Origin: an uncultured Lachnobacterium sp.
GTDB taxonomy: Bacteria; Bacillota; Clostridia; Lachnospirales; Lachnospiraceae
Direction of reading: 5' to 3'
Length of the DNA: 55,151 nucleotides
Assembly: GCA_900550545.1 (NCBI GenBank)
Contig: URSS01000014.1
Coordinates: forward strand, 1 to 55,151
The notes beneath the pieces were generated by a model. The model was not told the origin of the DNA and did not search any database. It saw only the letters and a program-made list of their open reading frames with translations. The number at the start of each line of letters is the position of its first letter. Within the stretch, counting starts at the first letter, position 1. The position numbers and the translations under genes were made by a program. Positions 1 to 7,221 of this stretch are shown piece by piece.

Positions 1-239
1 GATTTAGAGGTTCAAAGAAATCTACTCCATATGCTGCACAGATGGCAGCAGAAACTGCTACAAAGGCAGCATTAATTCACGGATTAAAGACAGTTGATGT
101 ATTCGTAAAAGGTCCGGGATCAGGACGTGAGGCAGCTATTCGTGCCCTTTCCGCTTGCGGTCTTGAAGTTACATCCATCAGAGACGTAACTCCAGTTCCT
201 CATAACGGATGCCGTCCACCAAAGCGCAGAAGAGTTTAA
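1..239 (+). CDS. rpsK: 30S ribosomal protein S11, 3' part
   Basis: The gene starts upstream of the window; the reading frame is already open at base 3, before the first in-window ATG at 42. The visible part carries the S11 signatures FRGSKKSTPYAAQ near the start and the basic tail GCRPPKRRRV at the C-terminus. S11 sits on the platform of the 30S subunit and binds 16S rRNA next to the mRNA exit. The stop lies 19 bases before rpsD, in the usual Firmicutes order rpsK-rpsD-rpoA-rplQ. About half of the protein is missing to the left. Identity is certain. Confidence 0.97.
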   Translation, partial: FRGSKKSTPYAAQMAAETATKAALIHGLKTVDVFVKGPGSGREAAIRALSACGLEVTSIRDVTPVPHNGCRPPKRRRV

Positions 240-258
240 TTAGGAGGTATCGATTAAG

Positions 259-852
259 ATGGCAGTTAATAAAGTACCTGTACTGAAAAGATGTAGATCC
301 CTTGGTTTAGAGCCAAGTTATTTAGGATATGATAAGAAGTCTAAGAGAAATCTTCAGAGAGCAAACCGTAAGGTATCTGAGTACGGACTTCAGTTAAGAG
401 AAAAGCAGAAGGCTAAATTCATCTATGGTGTATTAGAGAAACCTTTCCGTAATTACTACAAGAAAGCTGATAAGATGAGAGGATTAACAGGTCTTAACCT
501 TATGACAATCCTTGAGTCAAGACTTGACAATGTAGTATTCCGTCTTGGATTCGCAAGAACCCGTAAGGAAGCTAGACAGATCGTAGATCATAAATTTGTT
601 ACCGTTAATGGTAAGGTTGTAAACATTCCTTCTTACTTAGTTAAGGCTGGAGATGTTATTGAAATCAAAGAGAGCAAGAAGAACATTCAGCGTATGAAAG
701 ACATCGTTGAAGTTGCTGGTGGAAGAATTGTTCCAGAGTGGTTAGACGTTGATGCTGAGAAGCTTCAGGGAACTGTTAAGGAATTACCTACACGTGAGCA
801 GATCGACGTACCAGTAAATGAGATGCTTATCGTCGAGTTATATTCTAAGTAA
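259..852 (+). CDS. rpsD: 30S ribosomal protein S4
   Basis: A 197-residue protein with the S4 N-terminal domain followed by the S4 RNA-binding fold around residues 88-150 (RLDNVVFRLGFARTRKEARQ). It nucleates assembly of the 30S body on 16S rRNA and in many bacteria also represses its own operon. The N-terminal segment has a single Cys rather than the zinc-binding Cys cluster of some homologues, so it is the zinc-free form. The start is fixed by the RBS TAGGAGGT at 241-248. It lies between rpsK and rpoA in the alpha operon. Confidence 0.97.
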   Translation: MAVNKVPVLKRCRSLGLEPSYLGYDKKSKRNLQRANRKVSEYGLQLREKQKAKFIYGVLEKPFRNYYKKADKMRGLTGLNLMTILESRLDNVVFRLGFARTRKEARQIVDHKFVTVNGKVVNIPSYLVKAGDVIEIKESKKNIQRMKDIVEVAGGRIVPEWLDVDAEKLQGTVKELPTREQIDVPVNEMLIVELYSK

Positions 853-894
853 TTAGTTTAGCGCATCGTAAACCCGAGAAGGAGGGACTTTGTA

Positions 895-1854
895 GTGTTC
901 GATTTTGAAAAACCAAAAATTGAGATCGCTGAAATTTCAGAAGACAAGACATATGGTAGATTTGTTGTAGAACCTTTGGAAAGAGGATATGGTACAACAC
1001 TTGGCAATTCATTGAGAAGAATTATGCTTTCTTCATTGCCAGGAGCAGCTGTTAGTCAGGTTAAGATTGACGGAGTTCTTCATGAGTTTAGTTCAATCCC
1101 AGGCGTAAAGGAAGATGTTACTGAAATTATCATGAACATCAAGAACCTCGCTATCCGCAATAATAGTTCTACAAATGAACCAAAAGTTGCTTACATTGAA
1201 TTCGAAGGTGAAGGCGTTGTTACTGCAGCAGATATCCAGGTTGATTCGGATATCGAGATTATGAATCCTGAGTTGGTTATCGCACATCTGAATGGTGGTG
1301 CTGATTGCAAGTTATATATGGAACTTACCATCACAAAGGGTAGAGGATATATCAGTGCTGACAAGAATAAGACTGAGGATACACCAATTGGTGTAATCGC
1401 AATCGATTCTATCTATACTCCGGTTGATCGTGTAAACGTTACAATCGAGAATACACGTGTTGGTCAGGTTACAGACTATGATAAGCTTACATTAGATGTA
1501 TATACCAATGGAACCTTAGAGCCAGACGAGGCTGTCAGCCTTGCTGCTAAGGTGTTAAGCGAGCACTTAAATCTTTTCATCGATTTATCGGATGCTGCAC
1601 AGCAGGCAGAAGTTATGGTTGAAAAAGAGAATGATGCACAGGAGAAAGTTCTTGAGATGAATATCGACGAACTGGAACTGTCTGTACGTTCTTACAACTG
1701 CTTAAAGAGAGCAGGAATCAACACAGTTGCTGAGTTGATCAACCGTACACCAGAAGACATGATGAAGGTTCGTAACCTTGGTCGCAAGTCTTTAGAAGAA
1801 GTGTTAGCTAAATTAAAAGAGTTAGGTTTAGAGTTGAATCAGGGAGAGGAATAA
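895..1854 (+). CDS. rpoA: DNA-directed RNA polymerase alpha subunit
   Basis: A 319-residue alpha subunit, the usual length. The N-terminal dimerisation domain holds YGTTLGNSLRRIMLSSLPG (about residues 32-50). The C-terminal DNA-binding domain (about 245-319) holds SVRSYNCLKRAGINTVAEL and RNLGRKSLEEV. Alpha dimers scaffold assembly of beta and beta-prime, and the CTD contacts UP elements and activators. The start is GTG at 895, with the RBS GGAGGG at 881-886 at good spacing; a nearby ATG would truncate the conserved N-terminus. An 18-bp perfect palindrome overlaps the stop codon. Confidence 0.97.
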   Translation: MFDFEKPKIEIAEISEDKTYGRFVVEPLERGYGTTLGNSLRRIMLSSLPGAAVSQVKIDGVLHEFSSIPGVKEDVTEIIMNIKNLAIRNNSSTNEPKVAYIEFEGEGVVTAADIQVDSDIEIMNPELVIAHLNGGADCKLYMELTITKGRGYISADKNKTEDTPIGVIAIDSIYTPVDRVNVTIENTRVGQVTDYDKLTLDVYTNGTLEPDEAVSLAAKVLSEHLNLFIDLSDAAQQAEVMVEKENDAQEKVLEMNIDELELSVRSYNCLKRAGINTVAELINRTPEDMMKVRNLGRKSLEEVLAKLKELGLELNQGEE

Positions 1855-1870
1855 GAAGCAGTTGCTTCTT
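1853..1870 (+). other. palindrome at the rpoA stop, possible weak terminator or processing hairpin
   Basis: AAGAAGCA-GT-TGCTTCTT is a perfect 8-bp inverted repeat overlapping the rpoA TAA. It is followed by CTCCTTTTA, a short and broken T run, so at most it is a weak terminator. It opens the unusually long rpoA-rplQ interval (1855-2043), where no gene is seen. Confidence 0.45.
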
Positions 1871-1906
1871 CTCCTTTTACCGATTTACAGAAGAGAGAGG
1901 CAGATC

Positions 1907-2026
1907 AGTAAGTCCGAAGGAGCATGATCGTCTTACTCTTTGTGGCTAATGTAGTGTATGAAATGCATTGCACAATAAAGATTGGGTTCGGTAAGTAAGT
2001 CCGATGAGCGTGGCCGGATACCCCAC
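1907..2026 (+). promoter_or_regulatory. structured leader in front of rplQ (candidate)
   Basis: The 189-base rpoA-rplQ gap carries an 11-base direct repeat, AGTAAGTCCGA, at 1907-1917 and 1994-2004. Just before the rplQ RBS, TCGG at 1988-1991 can pair either with CCGA (2001-2004) or with CCGG (2014-2017), the latter extended by GGGT/ACCC. These would be mutually exclusive hairpins. This could be an autoregulatory leader, but no known leader class is recognised. Confidence 0.3.
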
Positions 2027-2043
2027 AAATGGAGGAAAATAAA

Positions 2044-2568
2044 ATGGCAAAGTATCGTAAATTAAGCAGAACCTCTAGCCAGAGAAAGGCATTATTAAGA
2101 GGTCAGGTAACAGCTCTTATCGCAAACGGTAAGATCGTAACAACAGAAGCTAAGGCTAAAGAAGTTCGTAAGATCGCTGAAGGTCTTATTGCAGCTGCTG
2201 TTCGTGAAAAAGACAATTTCGACGAAGTTACTGTAACAGCTAAGGTTGCCCGCAAGGACAAAGATGGCAAGAGAGTAAAAGAAGTTGTAGATGGTAAGAA
2301 AGTTACTGTATACGATGAAGTAGAGAAGACAATCAAGAAGGATCAGCCTTCACGTCTTCATGCAAGAAGAGAGATGCTCAAGGTTCTTTATTCTGTAAAG
2401 ACTACAGATGGAACTAAGAAGGGTACAAAGGATGTTGATCTTGTAGCTAAGTTATTTGATGAGATCGCTCCTAAGTATGCAGACCGTAACGGTGGTTACA
2501 CAAGAATCGTAAAGATTGGCCAGCGTAAGGGTGATGGAGCTCTTGAAGTTCTTCTTGAGTTAGTATAA
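2044..2568 (+). CDS. rplQ: 50S ribosomal protein L17
   Basis: L17 of 174 residues, starting MAKYRKLSRTSSQRKALLRG and ending in the conserved ADRNGGYTRIVKIGQRKGDGA region. An in-frame ATG exists at 2029, but the RBS GGAGG at 2031-2035 lies between it and the ATG at 2044, so 2044 is the real start. Typical bacterial L17 is about 115-130 residues. The excess is a highly charged insertion at about residues 55-103 (KDKDGKRVKEVVDGKK...) between the two halves of the conserved fold. L17 lines the peptide exit tunnel region of the 50S subunit. A strong terminator follows. Confidence 0.96.
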   Translation: MAKYRKLSRTSSQRKALLRGQVTALIANGKIVTTEAKAKEVRKIAEGLIAAAVREKDNFDEVTVTAKVARKDKDGKRVKEVVDGKKVTVYDEVEKTIKKDQPSRLHARREMLKVLYSVKTTDGTKKGTKDVDLVAKLFDEIAPKYADRNGGYTRIVKIGQRKGDGALEVLLELV

Positions 2569-2582
2569 TCCAATCGGTATAG

Positions 2583-2617
2583 AAGTCCTTTTCTGCGAAA
2601 GCAGAAGAGGACTTTTT
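2583..2617 (+). terminator. intrinsic terminator of the alpha operon
   Basis: A 14-bp stem (AAGTCCTTTTCTGC paired with GCAGAAGAGGACTT, one G-U), a GAAA tetraloop and a run of T residues, 15 bases after the rplQ stop. It ends the ribosomal protein transcript. Confidence 0.93.
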
Positions 2618-2769
2618 TGGAATACACCAAAGATTTTGAATTTGTATATAAATTGATTTATTTATAACATCAGATGAAGGAGTTTGTGTTTACAATGAGA
2701 ATGAAATAATGATTTGCAATTCAATTCATTGCAGGCCAATTTAGCATATATTGCGTAAAGGAGCGGATT

Positions 2770-3384
2770 ATGATGAATCATGATGAGAAAAAAATCAATC
2801 GGTTAAATCAGCAATTTGCATTTATCCATGAAATTGATAAAGAGAAATTTATCGGGAGACAGACTTACCTTACAGATGCAAAACGCAAAGAGAACGATGC
2901 GGAACATGCATGGCATATGGCAATCATGACGCTTTTATTGAGTGAATATGCCAATCAGAAAATTGATGTCTTAAAGACAATCAGTATGTTACTGATTCAT
3001 GATTTGGTAGAAATTGACGCAGGTGATACCTATGCATATGATGAAGAGGGAAAAAAGACACAGGCGGAGAGAGAACGGAAAGCTGCTGATCGTATCTATG
3101 GTATATTACCGGAAGATCAAGGAAGAAAGTTATATGACCTCTGGCTTGAATTTGAAGCGCAGGAGACGCCAGAAGCGAAGTTTGCACGCACGATGGACAA
3201 TATACAACCGATGTACTTAAATGCTTCCACAGATGGGAAAGCATGGCAGGAACATCAGGTACATCTTGCACAGATTCTGGGACGGAATGCACATACAGCG
3301 GAAGGATCAGAAGTTTTGTGGAATTATGCATATGAAAATTTCATACAGCCACATCTTGATAATGGACATATTATAGAAGACTAA
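2770..3384 (+). CDS. HD-domain phosphohydrolase (YfbR/HDDC2-like)
   Basis: A 204-residue HD-superfamily hydrolase. Metal ligands are visible as H46 in ENDAEHAWHM, H77-D78 in ISMLLIHDLVEID and the following acidic stretch. The layout matches the HDDC2/YfbR group, whose studied members are 5'-deoxynucleotidases acting on dNMPs. The exact substrate here is not provable from sequence. The start is supported by AAAGGAG at 2757-2763. It stands alone between the rplQ terminator and a bidirectional terminator, so it is probably monocistronic. The 150 bases upstream are AT-rich with no clear promoter. Confidence 0.82.
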   Translation: MMNHDEKKINRLNQQFAFIHEIDKEKFIGRQTYLTDAKRKENDAEHAWHMAIMTLLLSEYANQKIDVLKTISMLLIHDLVEIDAGDTYAYDEEGKKTQAERERKAADRIYGILPEDQGRKLYDLWLEFEAQETPEAKFARTMDNIQPMYLNASTDGKAWQEHQVHLAQILGRNAHTAEGSEVLWNYAYENFIQPHLDNGHIIED

Positions 3385-3424
3385 AAAACTCACGAAGTAT
3401 GAATAATGCTCCGTGAGTTTTTTA
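3384..3424. terminator. bidirectional intrinsic terminator between the HD gene and prs
   Basis: The inverted repeat AAAAAACTCACG ... CGTGAGTTTTTT spans 3384-3423 with a loop of about 17 bases. It gives an A-run/stem/T-run on both strands. It can end the HD gene on the plus strand and the leftward prs transcript on the minus strand (prs stops at 3522). Confidence 0.88.
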
Positions 3425-3521
3425 TGTGCCTTGTGGCATGAATCGTTAAATTTATTTCGTATTAATTATTTCATATAAATTATTTCCGAATCACTAAAGT
3501 TATAAAATTGCGAAAATAAGA

Positions 3522-4703
3522 CTATGCATTCTTTTCATCATTGTACTTCTGTACATAATTCTTGATGCGATCGTATGGATTAAGAAGATCGCTGATAGAA
3601 GAATCATGATTTAAAGTATCAATGATATAAGCAATATACTTACTCATATCGCAACTGATGTAGTATTCTCTGCTTAAGAGTTCCGGAGTCTGGTAGATCA
3701 GGTTGGTGGTAACAACACGGTAGATCAGACCTTCCTCATATGCCTTATCGAAAGAAGCAAGTCCGTTTGTAAAGAGACCGAATGTAGAAACAACGAAGAT
3801 ACGGTTTGCTTTACGCTTCTTTAACTCTCTTGCGGTATCAATCATACTTTCACCGGAAGAAATCATATCGTCAATAATGAGGACATCCTTGCCTTCTACG
3901 TTAGAACCTAAGAATTCATGAGCTACAATCGGGTTACGTCCGTCAACAACTTTACTGAAATCACGTCTCTTGTAGAACATACCCATGTCAACACCAAGTA
4001 CGTTTGCAAGATAGATTGCACGGTTCGTAGCACCTTCATCCGGGCTGATAATCATTAAGTGTTCAGCATCAATAGTTAAGTCTTTTACATTCTTTAAGAT
4101 ACCTTTGATGAACTGATAAGAAGGCATTACATTCTCGAAGCCATTCAGTGGAATTGCGTTTACGACACGAGGGTCATGTGCATCAAATGTGATGATGTTG
4201 TCAATTCCCATATTGTACAGCTCCTGTAATGCTAATGGACAGTCAAGGGATTCACGTGCAGTTCTTCTATGCTGACGGCTTTCATACAGGAATGGTAAGA
4301 TAACCGTAATACGGCGGGCTTTACCACCAACAGCGGCAATGACACGCTTTAAGTCTGCAAAGTGATCATCCGGCGACATATGATTGGTCTGTCCGCAGAG
4401 CGAATAGGTCATGCTGTAGTTCGTAACATCTACCATAATATAGAGGTCATAGCCTCGGACAGACTGATTAATGACACATTTTGCTTCTCCGGAACCAAAA
4501 CGTGGAATGTGAGGTTCGATGATATAGCTCTCTTTGTGGTATTCCTTGAATGCGATATCGTCCTGATGCTCATGTTCGCGGTGCTCTCTCCATGTGGCCA
4601 GGTAACTGTCTACTTTCTTTCCTAATTCCATGCAGCTGGCAGTTGGAATTAGTCCAAGGGTACCGGTTGGCATAGTTTCCAAAATTCTTTCGTCGTTTGG
4701 CAT
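3522..4703 (-). CDS. prs: ribose-phosphate pyrophosphokinase, long form
   Basis: Makes PRPP from ribose 5-phosphate and ATP for nucleotide, His and Trp synthesis. At 393 residues it is about 75 longer than classical Prs (about 315). Recognisable pieces are PFLYESRQHRRTARE (about 137-151, the ATP-loop equivalent), FDAHDP (173-178, matching the metal-binding motif) and the PRPP loop DVLIIDDMISSGES (273-286). The first 75 or so residues have no obvious counterpart in the short enzyme. Such long, divergent Prs proteins occur in Clostridia beside or instead of the classical one. The RBS GGAGG lies 7 bases before the ATG. It is last in the leftward dnaD-dnaI-prs block. Confidence 0.85.
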   Translation of the reverse strand: MPNDERILETMPTGTLGLIPTASCMELGKKVDSYLATWREHREHEHQDDIAFKEYHKESYIIEPHIPRFGSGEAKCVINQSVRGYDLYIMVDVTNYSMTYSLCGQTNHMSPDDHFADLKRVIAAVGGKARRITVILPFLYESRQHRRTARESLDCPLALQELYNMGIDNIITFDAHDPRVVNAIPLNGFENVMPSYQFIKGILKNVKDLTIDAEHLMIISPDEGATNRAIYLANVLGVDMGMFYKRRDFSKVVDGRNPIVAHEFLGSNVEGKDVLIIDDMISSGESMIDTARELKKRKANRIFVVSTFGLFTNGLASFDKAYEEGLIYRVVTTNLIYQTPELLSREYYISCDMSKYIAYIIDTLNHDSSISDLLNPYDRIKNYVQKYNDEKNA

Positions 4704-4779
4704 GATTTGTCCTCCATTAAAATATGTAACAATATTTATATGTAATAACCTGCAAAATAAACAGGGTTATTATCGTAAA

Positions 4780-5766
4780 TCAAGGTTTCTGTTGTTTGAG
4801 AATCCTTATATCCATCTGATTAAAAAGCTTAATCATTGTATAGTCACCGCAAATGCGGGAAAAAGTCCGCTCCGAGTAAATATCAGCAATCTGCTGAAAG
4901 CTCAGGTTGGTTGAAATAATCGTTGATTTATGACGCAACAAGCGCTCGTTTACGCACAAAAACAATTGTGATGTCGTAAAAGCATTGCTCAATTCTGTTC
5001 CCAGATCATCAATGACAAGAAGATCACAATCGAAAATATTCTGGTGCGCAGCGATAGCATCTGCATCTTTTTCAAATACACCTTTGCTTAATATATCAAA
5101 TAATTGAAAGGCTGTAAAGTATATGACAGAATAGCCTTTGTCTAATAATTCTTTTGCCACGCAATTGGTCAGAAAAGTCTTTCCCACGCCTGTTCCACCA
5201 TAGAAAAACAGATTCTGTGGTTTGTTGTCGAAAGCATCGATAAAGCGATGGCACTCTTCCACCGCATGACGGGCGGTTGCAAGGGCAGACAGACCGGTTG
5301 TCGGGCTGATGTCCTCGTCCGAATAATAGGAATAGGAAAAATGATCAAAATTCTCCCTCTTCAGTATTTCCCGGATATTGGACTGTGCATACACGGTATT
5401 GATGATTGCCTGCTTGAAGCAATGGCATTTTTGACCATCAATATAACCAGTATCTTTGCAATCCGGACATTCGTAGACCGGATCAAGATAGTCTAAAGCA
5501 TAGCCCCCAGCGGTTAAAAGCATGTCGCGTTGCCGGCTTAGATCAGCAAGTTCTTCCTTTAAGGAAGCAAGTGCAGATGTGTCTCCATCGAGTAAAAGGC
5601 GTGCCTGTCTGACAGAACGGGATGCTACGGTTGATTCCAGTTCCTTTAACTTTGGAATCTTTTGAAACACTTCCTTGCGTCGCTCGTCAAGGATACGTCG
5701 ATCCTGCAATTGACGCTGATCATATTCCCGCATGATTTCATCATATTGTGAATTGGAAAGTGGCAT
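4780..5766 (-). CDS. DnaI/DnaC-type helicase-loader ATPase
   Basis: A 328-residue AAA+ protein. Residues 1-85 are a charged helical, probably coiled, N-terminus. A four-cysteine zinc module follows at 100-116 (CPDCKDTGYIDGQKCHCF), as in the helicase-binding part of DnaI. Walker A is GGTGVGKT (190-197), Walker B LLVIDDLG (249-256), and the sensor/Arg-finger region is near FSRICGDY. Proteins of this type load the replicative helicase onto DNA opened by DnaA. The neighbouring DnaD-like gene upstream (15-base gap) supports the replication role. GGGAGGA precedes the ATG. Confidence 0.88.
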   Translation of the reverse strand: MPLSNSQYDEIMREYDQRQLQDRRILDERRKEVFQKIPKLKELESTVASRSVRQARLLLDGDTSALASLKEELADLSRQRDMLLTAGGYALDYLDPVYECPDCKDTGYIDGQKCHCFKQAIINTVYAQSNIREILKRENFDHFSYSYYSDEDISPTTGLSALATARHAVEECHRFIDAFDNKPQNLFFYGGTGVGKTFLTNCVAKELLDKGYSVIYFTAFQLFDILSKGVFEKDADAIAAHQNIFDCDLLVIDDLGTELSNAFTTSQLFLCVNERLLRHKSTIISTNLSFQQIADIYSERTFSRICGDYTMIKLFNQMDIRILKQQKP

Positions 5767-5781
5767 AATATCCTCCCCGAA

Positions 5782-6921
5782 TTAGTGGCTGGTGGAAGAA
5801 AGCAATGTTCCTTCCAGATGCTCGTAGTCATAGCTGCGAGGCTTAAAATTATTGAAGCTGTTCTTCCGAGGTGCAGAAGCTGGTGCAGAATCGGAAGCGT
5901 TTGGCTGTGGAGCAGTCTTTTTGGCTTTCACATATGCTGCATCAAGAGTTTTAATATCTTCCAATGTATGTACATGATTCTTATGCCAGCTGGTCAGGAT
6001 AGAATCCGTGTATTCAAAACTTGGCTGATGCGTGGCGGTAATGGTACGGGCACATGCCTCCTGAATTAACGGGAGGTCGAAAGCGAATTCCTTTGTCCAT
6101 TTACGGATAAAGGTTGTCTCGGCTTCCACAAGACTGCGTCCGGTAATACCCAAAGCTTTCATAACACCATAATATGCCTGACTGTGGATAGCGGCATCTT
6201 CCTTGGCTTGTGTCACAGTTGTAATGTTGTTGTCGTGCCAGCCCATGGCTACCTTGTCGAGATAGCGCATGCTCGAGTGCCCTTTGCTGATGCAGTATTC
6301 AAGCAGATAAACAATCAGATCATTCGAAAAGCGAAGATCTTCATGCCAGAACAGAACCGTGTTCATGTCGTTCTCACTCAGCGGATGTTTGATGTAAGTC
6401 TCTACAATAAAGAATAATTCAGAAATATCATCATTTTTCAGGAAACCGGCAATTTCGTCTGCTGTATACGAATGCTTCTGCACAGCGACAGGCTGGGCGG
6501 AAGATGCAGAAACTGGCATTTCCGAAGAGCTACTGTGCAGAGCACGGACATTCTGTGCAAGACTTTCGGTAATCGGTGATGCAACAAGTGCTTCTGGTAC
6601 GTTTGTGTTTGTATCTGCATTTGTATTTGGAATAGGAAGAAGGTGTATTTTACAGATCTCACCGTTTTCTTCTTCTAAATGAAGTAATCCGGTCTTCTGC
6701 CAGTAGCGCAGAGCGCGGATAACATCCATTTCTGTATTGTTAAAGCAATCGGCAATTGCAGAAATTGTGCAATTAGATGCATGAGATTGCATGCTTCGTA
6801 ATAAATATAAATATACCTTAACAAATTCACCATTTGCTTCAGGCATGAAGAAATCGATGAATTCATTTGGAACTATGGTATCTGTGCATGTATAGTCACG
6901 TAATATCTCTATGTTTACCAT
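5782..6921 (-). CDS. DnaD/DnaB-type replication initiation protein with two DnaB_2-like domains
   Basis: A 379-residue protein. An N-terminal winged-helix-like region (about 1-85) is followed by a Pro/Ser-rich linker. Two successive DnaD/DnaB_2-type helical domains follow, each ending in a matching motif: YLDKVAMGWHDNNITTV and YTDSILTSWHKNHVHTLED. This is the primosomal DnaD/DnaB family that bridges DnaA-bound DNA and the helicase loader. An upstream in-frame ATG at 6975 would add 18 residues, but GGAGGT at 6928-6933 sets the start at 6921. It is co-transcribed with the helicase loader 15 bases downstream. Its promoter region carries a perfect palindrome and DnaA-box-like repeats. Confidence 0.85.
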   Translation of the reverse strand: MVNIEILRDYTCTDTIVPNEFIDFFMPEANGEFVKVYLYLLRSMQSHASNCTISAIADCFNNTEMDVIRALRYWQKTGLLHLEEENGEICKIHLLPIPNTNADTNTNVPEALVASPITESLAQNVRALHSSSSEMPVSASSAQPVAVQKHSYTADEIAGFLKNDDISELFFIVETYIKHPLSENDMNTVLFWHEDLRFSNDLIVYLLEYCISKGHSSMRYLDKVAMGWHDNNITTVTQAKEDAAIHSQAYYGVMKALGITGRSLVEAETTFIRKWTKEFAFDLPLIQEACARTITATHQPSFEYTDSILTSWHKNHVHTLEDIKTLDAAYVKAKKTAPQPNASDSAPASAPRKNSFNNFKPRSYDYEHLEGTLLSSTSH

Positions 6922-6942
6922 AATTGGACCTCCGATAGTTAG

Positions 6943-6956
6943 GCACGATTTCGTGC
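6943..6956. promoter_or_regulatory. 14-bp palindrome, candidate operator
   Basis: GCACGA-TT-TCGTGC is a perfect inverted repeat between the -10 box and the RBS of the dnaD-like gene, roughly at the expected transcription start. This is a typical position for a repressor site. The binding protein is unknown. Confidence 0.45.
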
Positions 6957-6963
6957 ATTTGTG

Positions 6964-6972
6964 ATTATAGCA
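6964..6972 (-). promoter_or_regulatory. extended -10 promoter of the dnaD-dnaI-prs block
   Basis: On the minus strand, TGC-TATAAT gives an extended -10 (TGnTATAAT), about 45 bases before the ATG at 6921. The -35 17 bases further up (TTCCAT) is poor, which is usual for extended -10 promoters. Confidence 0.6.
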
Positions 6973-7049
6973 CAAGAATTTTCCAAATGGAAGATGAAAA
7001 AAGTCCTAGAGTACCGAAGAATAAAGGCTTTTACGAACATTGGACAAAT

Positions 7050-7068
7050 TGTGGATAACGTGGATAAC
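7050..7068 (+). promoter_or_regulatory. tandem DnaA-box pair 1
   Basis: TGTGGATAA (7050-7058) is a perfect DnaA box (TTATCCACA on the other strand). The abutting CGTGGATAA differs at one base. The 19-base unit TGTGGATAACGTGGATAAC recurs at 7203-7221 with one change. It lies upstream of the dnaD-like/helicase-loader operon. Confidence 0.6.
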
Positions 7069-7154
7069 TCCGTTGAAAAATCAATCGTTCATTTAAAATA
7101 TTTCTGCATCAGGCATAAAATCAAGGTTCAAGCATAGGATGATATTGTTGATGA

Positions 7155-7209
7155 TGAAAACAAAAATCCACATAGCACGATGAATAACTATCAACGTTTC
7201 TATGTGGAT
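7155..7209 (-). terminator. intrinsic terminator of murC
   Basis: Read on the minus strand, ATCCACATAG and CTATGTGGAT form a perfect 10-bp stem (plus-strand arms 7166-7175 and 7200-7209) followed by TTTTTGTTTT. It lies 12 bases after the murC stop. The right-hand arm contains one of the perfect DnaA-box sequences, so the two functions may overlap. Confidence 0.75.
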
Positions 7210-7221
7210 AAAGTGGATAAC
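7203..7221 (+). promoter_or_regulatory. tandem DnaA-box pair 2
   Basis: TGTGGATAA (7203-7211, perfect box) is followed directly by AGTGGATAA (one mismatch). This 19-base unit matches 7050-7068 except at one base. It ends one base before the murC stop codon and overlaps the murC terminator stem. Confidence 0.55.

Noticed and set aside
2674..2709. Short 11-codon frame before the HD gene
   Set aside because: It has a start and stop but no convincing RBS of its own and no link to an attenuator structure; too little support.
4704..4779. Terminator or promoter between the helicase-loader and prs
   Set aside because: A bulged ATAACC/GGTTAT inverted repeat is present, but no T run on either strand and no well-spaced -35/-10 pair.
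7050..7221. Chromosomal replication origin
   Set aside because: There are tandem DnaA boxes, but no dnaA/dnaN genes, only four boxes and no clear AT-rich unwinding element; regulatory or titration sites are a better reading.
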